A DNA stretch of 22,006 nucleotides from Candidatus Woesearchaeota archaeon (GTDB lineage: Archaea > Nanobdellota > Nanobdellia > Woesearchaeales > UBA10200): positions 1 through 22,006 of the forward strand of contig JAGVZX010000108.1 in NCBI GenBank assembly GCA_018302185.1, given 5' to 3'. The notes below the pieces were generated by a model, which had not been told where the DNA came from, ran no database searches, and worked only from the letters and a program-made list of their open reading frames with translations. Shown one piece after another: positions 9,601 to 15,641 of this stretch. Position numbers and translations under genes: made by a program. Numbering within the stretch: the first letter of the stretch is position 1; the number at the start of each line of letters is the position of its first letter.

Positions 9601-10774
9601 AGGTGATGGAATACAAGTTATGGAGGATGCAGGAAGAGGAATAGAGCAGCTTGGCCAGCAAGGTCCTGGCATAATATTAGAGGCATTTGAATACAGGATA
9701 CAAGAGACCGGAATAAGAAAATCATCTGCAGAGTTCTTTGGAATCAGAGAAGGAACTTCGGACTATGGTCTATTTACAGGTGCATGGAATATAGGCTTTG
9801 CTACTGGCTACATCGCCACAGCAGTTGGCGAAGGTATTTTATTGTCTAAAGGCGCAGGAGCTGCCGCGAGTATAGTAAAAGGTCTGGCTAAATCAGGCCA
9901 GCTCGCAGGCGTAGCATCAAAGCTTTCAAAAGCAGGTAAGATATTGAAGACAGCAGCAAGTACATCAATGAAGACAAGGCTGCTGATTGGTGGAAGCCTT
10001 GTAGGAGGCACATATCTCCTGAAAGAAGCATTCCCTGATATTGACCCATTAGAGAGATTATATTACACAAATCTCGGAGCTGCGTCAACATTTATGTTCA
10101 TGGGACATGGGAAGAAGATACATCCTCTAACAGCTTTAACAGAAGCCGAACAAAGCAATCTACTAAGATTTGCAGGAGTATCGATGGGTGAGAGAACAGC
10201 AAGTCTAAGAGTTAATTTCTTGAATAAATTGGATGATGTAACAAGGAAAAAGTTTGCGAATCCAAACTTAAAAACCAAATTTATGGAAGATATTTTAGGT
10301 GCAGTAGAAACCCACAATCTGCCGAATGAGAGGATAGGAAGACAAATTCAGGGGGCTTTGGATTTTGATGGCGTGCCTAATTTTGAGCAAAAACTGCGTG
10401 GAACTAGAAAAAGCCTTGGCAATGTATGGGAGATTGAAGGTGGGTCGAAATTAAAAGAAAGAGGTTTCACAATTAAGCATTTTGAAGAAGAATTTCTATT
10501 AACGAATGGAAAGAAGTGGCCGGGCGATGTATCAACTTTAAGTCCTCAAGGAAAGAAGATACTGCATGAGATGAAAGGTCTTGATTGGGATGCTGCAGAT
10601 TCTCTTAGGCAGGCTGATGAAGTTAAAAGAATATTAAAACAGAATAATTATATGAAAGACATAAAAGCAAGTGGCCAGATAGATAATTATATATTTGAAC
10701 TCCGAACAAACCCGCCAAAATATATACAGGATACCCTAGATTTAAAAGGAGTTCCTTGGGAGGTGTTGCAATGA
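6686..10774 (+). CDS. Giant TSP3/CARDB protein with hydrophobic pre-toxin region and C-terminal PD-(D/E)XK-like nuclease domain (polymorphic toxin)
   Basis: This continues the gene that begins at 5106. The GTG at 6686 is only the first start-like codon in the frame, and there is no signal peptide here. Numbering from 6686: two Ig-like repeats (1-180); calcium-binding thrombospondin type 3 repeats of the DSDGDGLSD kind in two clusters (about 262-438 and 671-828); a CARDB domain between them (about 563-665); a last Ig-like unit (about 832-915); and a glycine- and alanine-rich hydrophobic helical region (about 925-1118) resembling the pre-toxin segments that precede toxin tips. The C-terminal domain (about 1235-1362) has a spaced Glu1249/1251, Asp1281 (PGDV) and Glu1295-x-Lys1297 (HEMKG), the layout of a PD-(D/E)XK nuclease core. 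The stop overlaps the ATG of a small AT-rich gene, the place where immunity genes sit. The repeat architecture is certain. The nuclease and toxin role is inferred from motif layout and context. Confidence 0.78.
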   Translation: MTADNAPAEWQADDVNVVLTPLDIYSGVALTKYCMDTDNACTPSMERISLSVACPQDTICNRYLRYYSADNVGNKEEIKSTSVIKIDKENPVTELTLGTPKYISGKNYVTSNTQITLTADEGQGSGAAKTEYKVNLDGAWIEYIGPFTLKNEGLNTVYYRTIDNVRNVETTKSIEIIVDNTPPELKLTGLTENPTLDDPSYSFAIETEADATVTVNGEMLSLVEGKANYSVNITEGVNTFNVISKDPVENPTAKGITRLVDTDIMPDFYETDALGTHPLYNDSDSSRTADNEAENGITDDREDFDRDGLTNYAEYMLGSNPLSSDSDSDSLTDTYEALISKTNIIKYDSDENGLSDGNEDFDNDGLTNYNEQEFGSNPYMRDTDADGLTDKEEKLLGTDPLSTDTDKDGLNDKSEVELKGNPLNGDSDGDGVIDGSDIYEQAFVNETVKAEMTIDGIGDLSETTEIKKEDAPYVPVTSLSGISSEIIDFSTTSNFTEATIKIYYDEAKLEGSENQLKIYYFDENDGVPVAAPIQGINTNDNYAWAKTNHLSSWFIADPSGWEAQSNIAWNRADEVYSDEETIRVKARIHNSQPVPAYNLKVNFYEGNPGSGGKLIGTDTIDVPGNGVEIASVEWFVDADSDNVYVKVDPEGSTREIRENNNEAYREFTKEKDSDGDGLSDYEETNGMRVRYPYKFITTDPTNPDSDGDGLSDGEEMGAPVNNYYVPISYPTLADSDNDGLDDYEEKEGWYVNTIKNIDKLATVLQKLENDEDYVSLIEEYHVTSNPLRADTDKDGLSDLKEQEIGSSPRTFDTDSDKLKDSIDDDPTVVENTPPDVTIISMKTEDTGILSITGLVKYNVGDNVEVATITLKMDGNTVTSHFSEGMYEDGFTYNWLSTKAFGIDVNIVAKDVNNNEKKLPVIYEQGIIISFIQAIENTFKGLTIGSAGFGSGFAHGAVMEISDTVEFVGSIVKGDGIQVMEDAGRGIEQLGQQGPGIILEAFEYRIQETGIRKSSAEFFGIREGTSDYGLFTGAWNIGFATGYIATAVGEGILLSKGAGAAASIVKGLAKSGQLAGVASKLSKAGKILKTAASTSMKTRLLIGGSLVGGTYLLKEAFPDIDPLERLYYTNLGAASTFMFMGHGKKIHPLTALTEAEQSNLLRFAGVSMGERTASLRVNFLNKLDDVTRKKFANPNLKTKFMEDILGAVETHNLPNERIGRQIQGALDFDGVPNFEQKLRGTRKSLGNVWEIEGGSKLKERGFTIKHFEEEFLLTNGKKWPGDVSTLSPQGKKILHEMKGLDWDAADSLRQADEVKRILKQNNYMKDIKASGQIDNYIFELRTNPPKYIQDTLDLKGVPWEVLQ

Positions 10775-11343
10775 GTACATCATTCTATATGGGAATAGTA
10801 AAAAAAGTTCCACTTGAAGAAGAAAATGTAAAAAACTTCGTTAAAGTTTTTTTTAATTTATGCAATGACATAGAATTCACAAAAGTATTTTCAAATTTCA
10901 CCCATAATAATTTAAATGACATAAACCCAGATTTTGAATTTGAATTTAAGAAGCCCCCAACAATGAATGAATTATCAAATCTTATAAAAAAGTTTGCATC
11001 AATAAATGGAGTGACATCTTTTCCGTTTACTGCTGATAGCAAAAGTGGTGGATTTGATGCTGATTTTTCAATAAAAAACACTGGAGAAGTTATAATAATA
11101 GAAATATTTTTTGATGATTACATCCCAGAACGTCATGGGAATTTGGAAAAACTACTAGAAATATGCGAATCGATTTATAATTCAGTAGGTGCATTTTATG
11201 CTTATATCTTAACAGAGTATGACCCTTTTATACTGCATCTTGACGAATTCAAAAAAGTTTTCAAAAAGTATAAAAAAACGGGTAAAAGCTCTTTTGATAT
11301 GAAAAAATTTCGTGAGAAAGTTAAAGAAAGATTTAGCTATTAA
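10771..11343 (+). CDS. Candidate immunity protein for the upstream toxin, 190 residues
   Basis: I do not recognise a family. The start ATG at 10771 overlaps the toxin stop (ATGA) and has a strong binding site GGGAGGTG (10758-10765) within the toxin's last codons, so the two are translationally coupled. An in-frame TTG at 10756 lies upstream of that site and is not used. The product is soluble, acidic and aromatic-rich (many Phe), with a helical N terminus, a central beta-like stretch (DADFSIKNTGEVIIIEIFFD) and a basic helical tail, which fits a small alpha/beta cytoplasmic inhibitor. Base composition is distinctive: by hand count about 24% G+C over 10801-10980, against about 38% over 10021-10080. 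Position, size, coupling and odd composition match immunity genes in polymorphic toxin loci. The role is an inference. Confidence 0.65.
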   Translation: MSTSFYMGIVKKVPLEEENVKNFVKVFFNLCNDIEFTKVFSNFTHNNLNDINPDFEFEFKKPPTMNELSNLIKKFASINGVTSFPFTADSKSGGFDADFSIKNTGEVIIIEIFFDDYIPERHGNLEKLLEICESIYNSVGAFYAYILTEYDPFILHLDEFKKVFKKYKKTGKSSFDMKKFREKVKERFSY

Positions 11344-11395
11344 GATTAACGACAATATGCAAAACAAAAAAGAGAAAAAAGATGAAGGTGATAAT

Positions 11396-11788
11396 ATGTA
11401 TACAATAAAAACCATCATAAAAGACTTTAAAAAGCATGACGTTATAATCGGCGTAGCAGTAGGCTTGCTTTCTGTCGTGCTATTTAAATTCAGCACAGGC
11501 ATTGTTCTGCTAATAGCTTCTGCACTGATATTTGCGGCAATATCAGCCATACTTTCAGAGAAAACCAGATTAAAGCCTGATGTGATGACGATGGTTGTGG
11601 TTTATTGGCTTTTGCTGACAATAGGAAGTTTCATCATCTCAATGCCTACAACAACTTTATCTCCGGCAATAGGCTTTTTAAGCGCTCTGATGATGGCAGC
11701 AATCTACTCATTTATAGTGTTTCTGCTGACAGCTTTTACCCTCTTTGTGATATCAATTCTTTTCAAGTTGAAAAGCAGCAAGAAATAA
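11396..11788 (+). CDS. Small integral membrane protein with about four transmembrane helices
   Basis: This is a 130-residue protein of unknown function. The start is fixed by GAAGGTGAT (11385-11392), with the ATG at 11396 at the ideal spacing. The longer in-frame GTG at 11312 lies inside the previous gene and ahead of that site. A short basic N terminus (IKDFKKHD) is followed by four hydrophobic segments at about residues 17-33, 35-51, 62-79 and 83-113, and a lysine-rich tail (KLKSSKK). The last hydrophobic segment is long enough for one or two passes. It begins 52 bases after the candidate immunity gene on the same strand, so it may be co-transcribed. It could be a second, membrane-bound protector or an unrelated membrane protein. 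Confidence 0.65.
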   Translation: MYTIKTIIKDFKKHDVIIGVAVGLLSVVLFKFSTGIVLLIASALIFAAISAILSEKTRLKPDVMTMVVVYWLLLTIGSFIISMPTTTLSPAIGFLSALMMAAIYSFIVFLLTAFTLFVISILFKLKSSKK

Positions 11789-11857
11789 AGCTTTTACCAT
11801 TTAACATCCGCAAAATTAAAATAAGTTTGGGCTATCTTAACATCTAATGCTATATTT

Positions 11858-12244
11858 CTACCTTATCTCTCTAAGCCACATCAAGCCAATCTTTATCATG
11901 AGCTTGTTGAATTTGTCTGATATCTTGTAATTCTTTGCATACAGGTCATAATCTATCAGACCCATGCTTTTCATCGGTGTTAAGATTCTATCATAAAATT
12001 GCCTTTTGTTATAGCTCAGCTTTATCTCTTTCTTTATCGGTCCAGGACCCTGAGGCACAGAAACAATAAGATTGCCTTCATGAAGCTTTGTAGCAAACAA
12101 AGACATCTCTGTCTTGCTCATAACGCCGCCATTTAGCTTCATCGTGTTAATCAGCATCCTACCTACTATATCTTGCTGCTCTGTAGAAAAGATTATGTCA
12201 TAGATGTCTTCTGGCAGATTAAATTGATCAAATAGTATTACCAT
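11858..12244 (-). CDS. Winged-helix-type transcriptional regulator (lineage-specific)
   Basis: This is a 128-residue protein, probably a cytoplasmic DNA-binding regulator. The pattern suggests an MarR/PadR-like winged helix: an N-terminal helix (IYDIIFSTEQQDIVGRMLI), a helix pair around GVMSKTEMSLFATKLHEG, a charged middle, and a C-terminal YNKRQFYDRILTPMKSMG helix followed by a wing-like YDLYAKNYKIS. I assign the class from this helix-turn-helix-like layout rather than a sharp signature. The ATG at 12244 (reverse strand) is chosen because AGGTGA precedes it at good spacing, and the upstream GTG at 12253 is part of that binding site. The gene converges on the membrane-protein gene and diverges from a promoter region carrying a perfect palindrome, which is a candidate target. 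Confidence 0.6.
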   Translation of the reverse strand: MVILFDQFNLPEDIYDIIFSTEQQDIVGRMLINTMKLNGGVMSKTEMSLFATKLHEGNLIVSVPQGPGPIKKEIKLSYNKRQFYDRILTPMKSMGLIDYDLYAKNYKISDKFNKLMIKIGLMWLREIR

Positions 12245-12386
12245 GTTGTTCACCTGTTTTATTAGGGGTGATTTTTGAATTAAAATTGTAATGCTGATAG
12301 TTTATTGGCTTATCCTCTTATTTATCATCAAATAAGCAATCAATGAAAGTCCTACTTACCCCCAATATACGATTATATGACACAGG

Positions 12387-12425
12387 TATATAAATCTTGC
12401 TATGCCTATACTAAGGCAGTATAGG
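12387..12425 (+). promoter_or_regulatory. TATA box followed by an 8-base perfect inverted repeat (candidate operator)
   Basis: TATATAAA (12387-12394) predicts a transcript start near 12418. A perfect dyad covers that position: CCTATACT (12405-12412) and AGTATAGG (12418-12425) with a 5-base AAGGC spacer. A dyad over a start site in archaea commonly binds a repressor that blocks RNA polymerase. The diverging winged-helix gene is the natural candidate. Confidence 0.45.
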
Positions 12426-12435
12426 GTATCTTGAG

Positions 12436-12495
12436 ATGGCAAATGTAGGAGTTGTAGTAGCTATAGAAGCTGTAGTAGGTTATGGAGTTGTATGA
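12436..12495 (+). CDS. Possible 19-residue hydrophobic peptide
   Basis: An ATG reading frame of 19 codons plus TGA encodes an almost purely hydrophobic peptide (MANVGVVVAIEAVVGYGVV) with one glutamate. It lies 45 bases after a good TATA box and 9 bases after a GGGT element (12424-12427) that could serve as a weak binding site. It is too short for statistical support from its length. The evidence is the promoter, the spacing and the uniform composition. It could be a membrane-inserting peptide, a leader peptide, or a chance frame in a non-coding RNA. Confidence 0.3.
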   Translation: MANVGVVVAIEAVVGYGVV

Positions 12496-12562
12496 GTTTA
12501 CGCAACAATAAGTTGTTATAGTTATTTTCGTCTTATGGTATCCAGTTTTTTTGAGTTAGTTT

Positions 12563-12570
12563 TTTAAATA
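12563..12570 (+). promoter_or_regulatory. TATA box of a leaderless transcript
   Basis: TTTAAATA is centred about 28 bases before the ATG at 12594, and there is no Shine-Dalgarno sequence in between. This is the spacing of archaeal leaderless genes. Confidence 0.55.
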
Positions 12571-12593
12571 AGGCACAAGTCTTTACAACTAAA

Positions 12594-12950
12594 ATGGTAA
12601 ATGAAGCTCGCGGCATTGGTCCAGGCAATCAAAGTTTAATACAGGCATTTTATGATAAACTAAAAGCTGGTGCAAAACAAGCGCTTGGTCCTGGAAATCC
12701 TGCAGCAGATGCTATACAAGCAAAAACTGCCCAGACTGACCCTGTAAAAAACCAATTGGATATAATTGCACAGCAAGCAAAGTCACCAGGACTAGGCAAG
12801 AACTTAGATGTATTAGGCAGTTACTTGATTTCAGCAGGAATATTTTATCAAAGCATTGCTGCTAAGTTTGGAGAGCACAGTTCTCAGGCGCAAGATTATA
12901 TGACCCAAACACAAGATGCATTGTACACTCTGTTAAGAAATTATAGTTGA
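12594..12950 (+). CDS. Small soluble protein of unknown function, 118 residues
   Basis: I do not recognise this protein. The N terminus is glycine/proline-rich (GIGPGNQSLIQAF). A lysine/alanine-rich helix with a second GPGN motif follows (KAGAKQALGPGNPAADAIQAK). A longer C-terminal helical half (about 60-118) contains GSYLISAGIFYQSIAAKFGE and many glutamines. No signal peptide or clear transmembrane helix is visible. The two GPGN motifs may mark a degenerate internal repeat. It is leaderless with its own TATA box, and the next gene also has its own promoter, so it is probably a single-gene unit. Confidence 0.65.
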   Translation: MVNEARGIGPGNQSLIQAFYDKLKAGAKQALGPGNPAADAIQAKTAQTDPVKNQLDIIAQQAKSPGLGKNLDVLGSYLISAGIFYQSIAAKFGEHSSQAQDYMTQTQDALYTLLRNYS

Positions 12951-12961
12951 TTTTCTCCTCA

Positions 12962-12974
12962 ATATTTATATAAA
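12962..12974 (+). promoter_or_regulatory. TATA box of the dihydrouridine synthase gene
   Basis: TATTTATATAAAA is centred about 30 bases before the ATG at 12998, with no ribosome binding site between. This is a leaderless promoter. Confidence 0.55.
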
Positions 12975-12997
12975 ACACGCGCTTTTTTCTCTATAAA

Positions 12998-13974
12998 ATG
13001 AAGTTTGCAAACATAACTGTAAAGAACAACTTATTTTTAGCACCCATGGCAGGCATCTGTGATGTAGCTTTCAGAGTATTGTGCAAGAAGTATGGCGCTG
13101 GGTTTGTGTACAGCGAATTCATAAATGTTGAAGGCATTAGTCGTGAAATTCCCAATTCTATGAGGATGTTAAAGACAGTAGAAGAAGAAAAGCCAGTAGG
13201 CATTCAGATATTTGGCACAAAATTGGACAGCATAGCTAAATCATGCAGGATCCTGCAGGATAAAGTAAATCTGATTGACTTAAACTTAGGATGCCCTGTC
13301 CATAAGGTAACCTGCACAGGCGCAGGCGCAGCATTATTGGAAAAGCCTGAGAAGTTGGGAGAGATTGTAAGGACAATGGTTAAGAATTCTTCTGTGCCGA
13401 TTACTGTTAAGATGAGAAGAGCTGATAGGGAAAATAAAGAGGAAGGGTATGCGCAGACAATTAAGATTGCTAAAATAATACAAGATTCTGGAGCAAGTGC
13501 ATTAACATTGCATGGCAGGACAGTGCCGCAAGGATATTCTGGCAAAGCTGACTGGAGTTATATTCGCGCAGTAAAAGAAGCTCTTGATATCCCTGTGTTT
13601 GGAAACGGAGATATAAGATCAAGGCAGTATTATTTAGATATAATCAACCAAACCTAGAAGGTAAATCGCCAGATAAATTTGAGATGTTTTTTGAATATTC
13701 CGTGCTAGCAGAAAAGTTTGAGATAATATCTGCGCAAAAATTGAAAGTAATGGCGCAGCATTTTACAAAAGGCATTGAAGGCGCTGCCAGAATAAGAGAG
13801 GCGATGAACATTGTGCATTCTGCCGAGGGGATAATGGAGATAATGGAGAAAGCAAGAGATGGAGGATTTTGTGTAAGTGATAAAAAGGAGATTAATGCTT
13901 CTCAGAGTGGAGAGAGAATAGAAAATAATGCAGAGCAAGCTGTTGAGAAAGAGATTGTTTGCAGCTATGCGTAA
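12998..13974 (+). pseudogene. dus: tRNA-dihydrouridine synthase, interrupted by an internal frame-breaking deletion
   Basis: Dus enzymes are FMN-dependent and reduce uridines in tRNA D-loops to dihydrouridine. The first frame (12998-13657) carries APMAGICDVAFR, the catalytic Cys99 in NLGCPVHKV, the FMN-contacting KMRR, HGRT and GNGDIR, and then stops at TAG 13655. The second frame (open through about 13642-13974) resumes with NQPNLEGKSPDKFEMFFEYS and the typical C-terminal helical domain (AQHFTKGIEGAARIREAMN). The piece missing between them is the flavin-phosphate loop, normally (C/A)DxVMIGRGAxGNPxIF, about 20-25 residues. Both frames fit the junction sequence AATCAACCAAACC, which suggests a deletion between short direct repeats. 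As written, the product would lack a key part of the flavin site. It may be a real pseudogene or an assembly error, and it should be compared with reads. Confidence 0.8.
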
Positions 13975-14020
13975 TTCTAATTCTTCCATAGTTTTTCTGA
14001 TTATTCAAAAATAAATAAAA

Positions 14021-14062
14021 ATATTTTTAAAGCAGAAGGGTATTACCATTTTAGAGGGGAGA
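14021..14062 (+). promoter_or_regulatory. TATA box and ribosome binding site upstream of the aminotransferase
   Basis: ATATTTTTAA (14021-14030) predicts a transcript start near 14052, immediately before GAGGGGAGA (14054-14062). No ATG/GTG/TTG follows at a usable distance in the coding frame: the in-frame codons there are TTA (14066) and GTA (14069). Either one of these is used, or translation starts at TTG 14099 or ATG 14108 without a nearby binding site. Confidence 0.45.
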
Positions 14063-14107
14063 AATTTAGTAAGTAAATTAAGTTGTTTTAATGCTAAATT
14101 GTTTAAA

Positions 14108-15433
14108 ATGATGCCAGTGCTTGAAAAAATGACAGGAAGAACACTAGAGAGTGTGGCAACTGCAGAAAAAGACGGAGTGTTAACTAGACAAGTCGATAAG
14201 CCTCACTTGGTATGGCGCCTTGGAACCCACGATGAAAAAGGAAAACTCCTCAGAAGGCCTTATAACCAGATGATGGAAGTCCAGGAATACAGAAGAAGAT
14301 TTGGAGCTTCTCCATGGGAGCATGTAAGGCATTACGCTACAGGTGTTTTTGAAGGTGTTCTAGCAATCAGGTCAGAAAGAGATCCCACAAAAGTAAATAT
14401 TCTAACATTAGACGAAAATGTCGACAGGCTGTTTAGGTCAATGAGAAGCTTTTCTTTAGTGCCTCCTACAAGAAAAGGAGAAGATACTGAAATCCATGAT
14501 GCATATTTAAAAAATAACCCAGGAGAAACACTACTGAAGCCAGAGGAAAGTGTTTATCTGCATACAAGCAAGAGAACTGTAAGAGAAGGTATTGTAGAAA
14601 TAATAACAAAAAGCCTAGAGAATGGATTAGTAAGCTTAGAGCCAGATGAGAAAGGAAAGCCGCGATTAATATATATAAGGCCTGCAGCAGGTAAAGGAGA
14701 ATTCCTTAACAAGCAGGGGGAGATTGCTCCTCAAATAGGTGTTGATTCTATTTTGCATGAAGTTTATCTGGAAGTCACTGCAAAAAATGTTGGGAGATAT
14801 CTTGATTCAGGTGAGGCAAATGGTATAGATGGATTACCTAGATTGCCTAAACTCTTGGTTTATGAGCCAAAAGGGCCTATTAAAGGAATAATGACACCAG
14901 GAAGATTGACAAAAGGTATAGATAATTATGGCGAAGCTGGAAAAGCAAAAGTCAAAGCAAAGCAAAATGGATTTGATGAGGCATTATTATTGGATCCTGA
15001 TGGTTATGTGCTTGAAGGCGGTGGAGAAAACGTCTATTTTATCAAAGATGAAGTGTTGATAACTCCTTCATTGAAACAGAGCATACTACCTGGCACAAAG
15101 CGTAAATTGGTATTAAATATTGCAAGAATATTGGGGATAAAAGTGCAGGAAAGAAAAATCTCATTAGATGAAGCTTTGGAAGCAGATGCGATGGCAATGT
15201 CTGGAACTTGGATGGGTTTTGGAGCTGTTGGTGAAGTTTACCAGCACTCAAAACGAAGAAGTGCAAAATACCAAAGAGATAACCCTCTAATTAATCTCAT
15301 ATCACTGTATTATGAAGAAATTATACATGATAGAGAAATTACACATCATGATCAGGCAAAACAAAATGCATTAATTGAGTTACAGAAGAAGATACTTTAT
15401 CCTATAAATATCCCAGATAGAAAAGCTGCTTAA
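14108..15433 (+). CDS. Class IV PLP aminotransferase, branched-chain amino acid aminotransferase-like
   Basis: This fold-type IV pyridoxal-phosphate enzyme probably transfers amino groups between branched-chain (or similar) amino acids and 2-oxoglutarate. Landmarks are YATGVFEGV near the N-terminal third, and RLTKGIDNY, in which the lysine at 14912-14914 aligns with the Schiff-base lysine of IlvE (AKAGGNYL). GFDEALLLDPDGYVLEGGGENVYF follows, where EGGGEN replaces the usual EGAGEN, then ITPSLKQSILPGTKR and a final MSGTWMGFG phosphate-binding loop. At about 440 residues it is much longer than IlvE (about 310). The extra length lies between the N-terminal strand and the lysine region (about 14460-14690) and in the C-terminal tail. 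I chose the first of two adjacent ATGs. The frame is open back to 14015, and a TTG lies at 14099. Substrate preference cannot be read from the sequence. Confidence 0.82.
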   Translation: MMPVLEKMTGRTLESVATAEKDGVLTRQVDKPHLVWRLGTHDEKGKLLRRPYNQMMEVQEYRRRFGASPWEHVRHYATGVFEGVLAIRSERDPTKVNILTLDENVDRLFRSMRSFSLVPPTRKGEDTEIHDAYLKNNPGETLLKPEESVYLHTSKRTVREGIVEIITKSLENGLVSLEPDEKGKPRLIYIRPAAGKGEFLNKQGEIAPQIGVDSILHEVYLEVTAKNVGRYLDSGEANGIDGLPRLPKLLVYEPKGPIKGIMTPGRLTKGIDNYGEAGKAKVKAKQNGFDEALLLDPDGYVLEGGGENVYFIKDEVLITPSLKQSILPGTKRKLVLNIARILGIKVQERKISLDEALEADAMAMSGTWMGFGAVGEVYQHSKRRSAKYQRDNPLINLISLYYEEIIHDREITHHDQAKQNALIELQKKILYPINIPDRKAA

Positions 15434-15641
15434 ATCATCAAAATTTGTCATTTCCTTTCTCATAAGTGATTAAAACTCCTCCTAAAGATTAATAAACCAG
15501 TAATTCTAACTATGCTTATTGTGAGAAAATAGAGGGGTAGGAAGTGTTATTTGGACAGTACTTAATTTAGTATAAATTAGCAATAAATGCTTAGTAAGTA
15601 AAATACTAAAGTTATAAATTTGCAATAAAACAGGTGGAATT
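15434..15641 (+). promoter_or_regulatory. Intergenic region with duplicated promoter element before the aldehyde dehydrogenase
   Basis: Two 17-base direct repeats differ at one position: TATAAATTAGCAATAAA (15571-15587) and TATAAATTTGCAATAAA (15613-15629), 42 bases apart. Both begin with a TATA box, so this looks like a duplicated promoter. The second lies 27 bases before the ATT at 15642 (leaderless spacing) and the first would give a leader of about 40 bases. AGGTGG (15632-15637) lies just before the ATT. A further purine-rich GAGGGGTAGGA (15532-15542) precedes a GTG at 15544 that opens only an 8-codon frame. No larger gene is visible here. Confidence 0.5.

Larger units (their letters stand above)
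12245..12593. other. 349-base intergenic region with divergent promoters
   Basis: This stretch carries the leftward promoter and binding site of the winged-helix gene, a rightward TATA box with a palindrome (12387-12425), a possible short peptide gene (12436-12495), and the leaderless promoter of the gene at 12594. I looked for a tRNA T-loop and found none. The GTAGTAG-rich stretch at 12449-12480 is explained by valine/glycine codons of the short reading frame. Confidence 0.5.

Noticed and set aside
11605..11847. Forward 80-codon frame overlapping the four-helix membrane protein
   Set aside because: It is a shadow frame. The hydrophobic pattern and the binding site support the other frame.
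12440..12490. Apparent GTAGTAG simple repeat
   Set aside because: It is not a regular tandem repeat; it is explained by valine and glycine codons of a short open frame.
14066..15602. Shared 12-base TTAGTAAGTAAA upstream of two genes (14066-14077 and 15591-15602)
   Set aside because: It sits at different positions relative to promoter and start in the two places and is short enough to recur by chance in AT-rich DNA.
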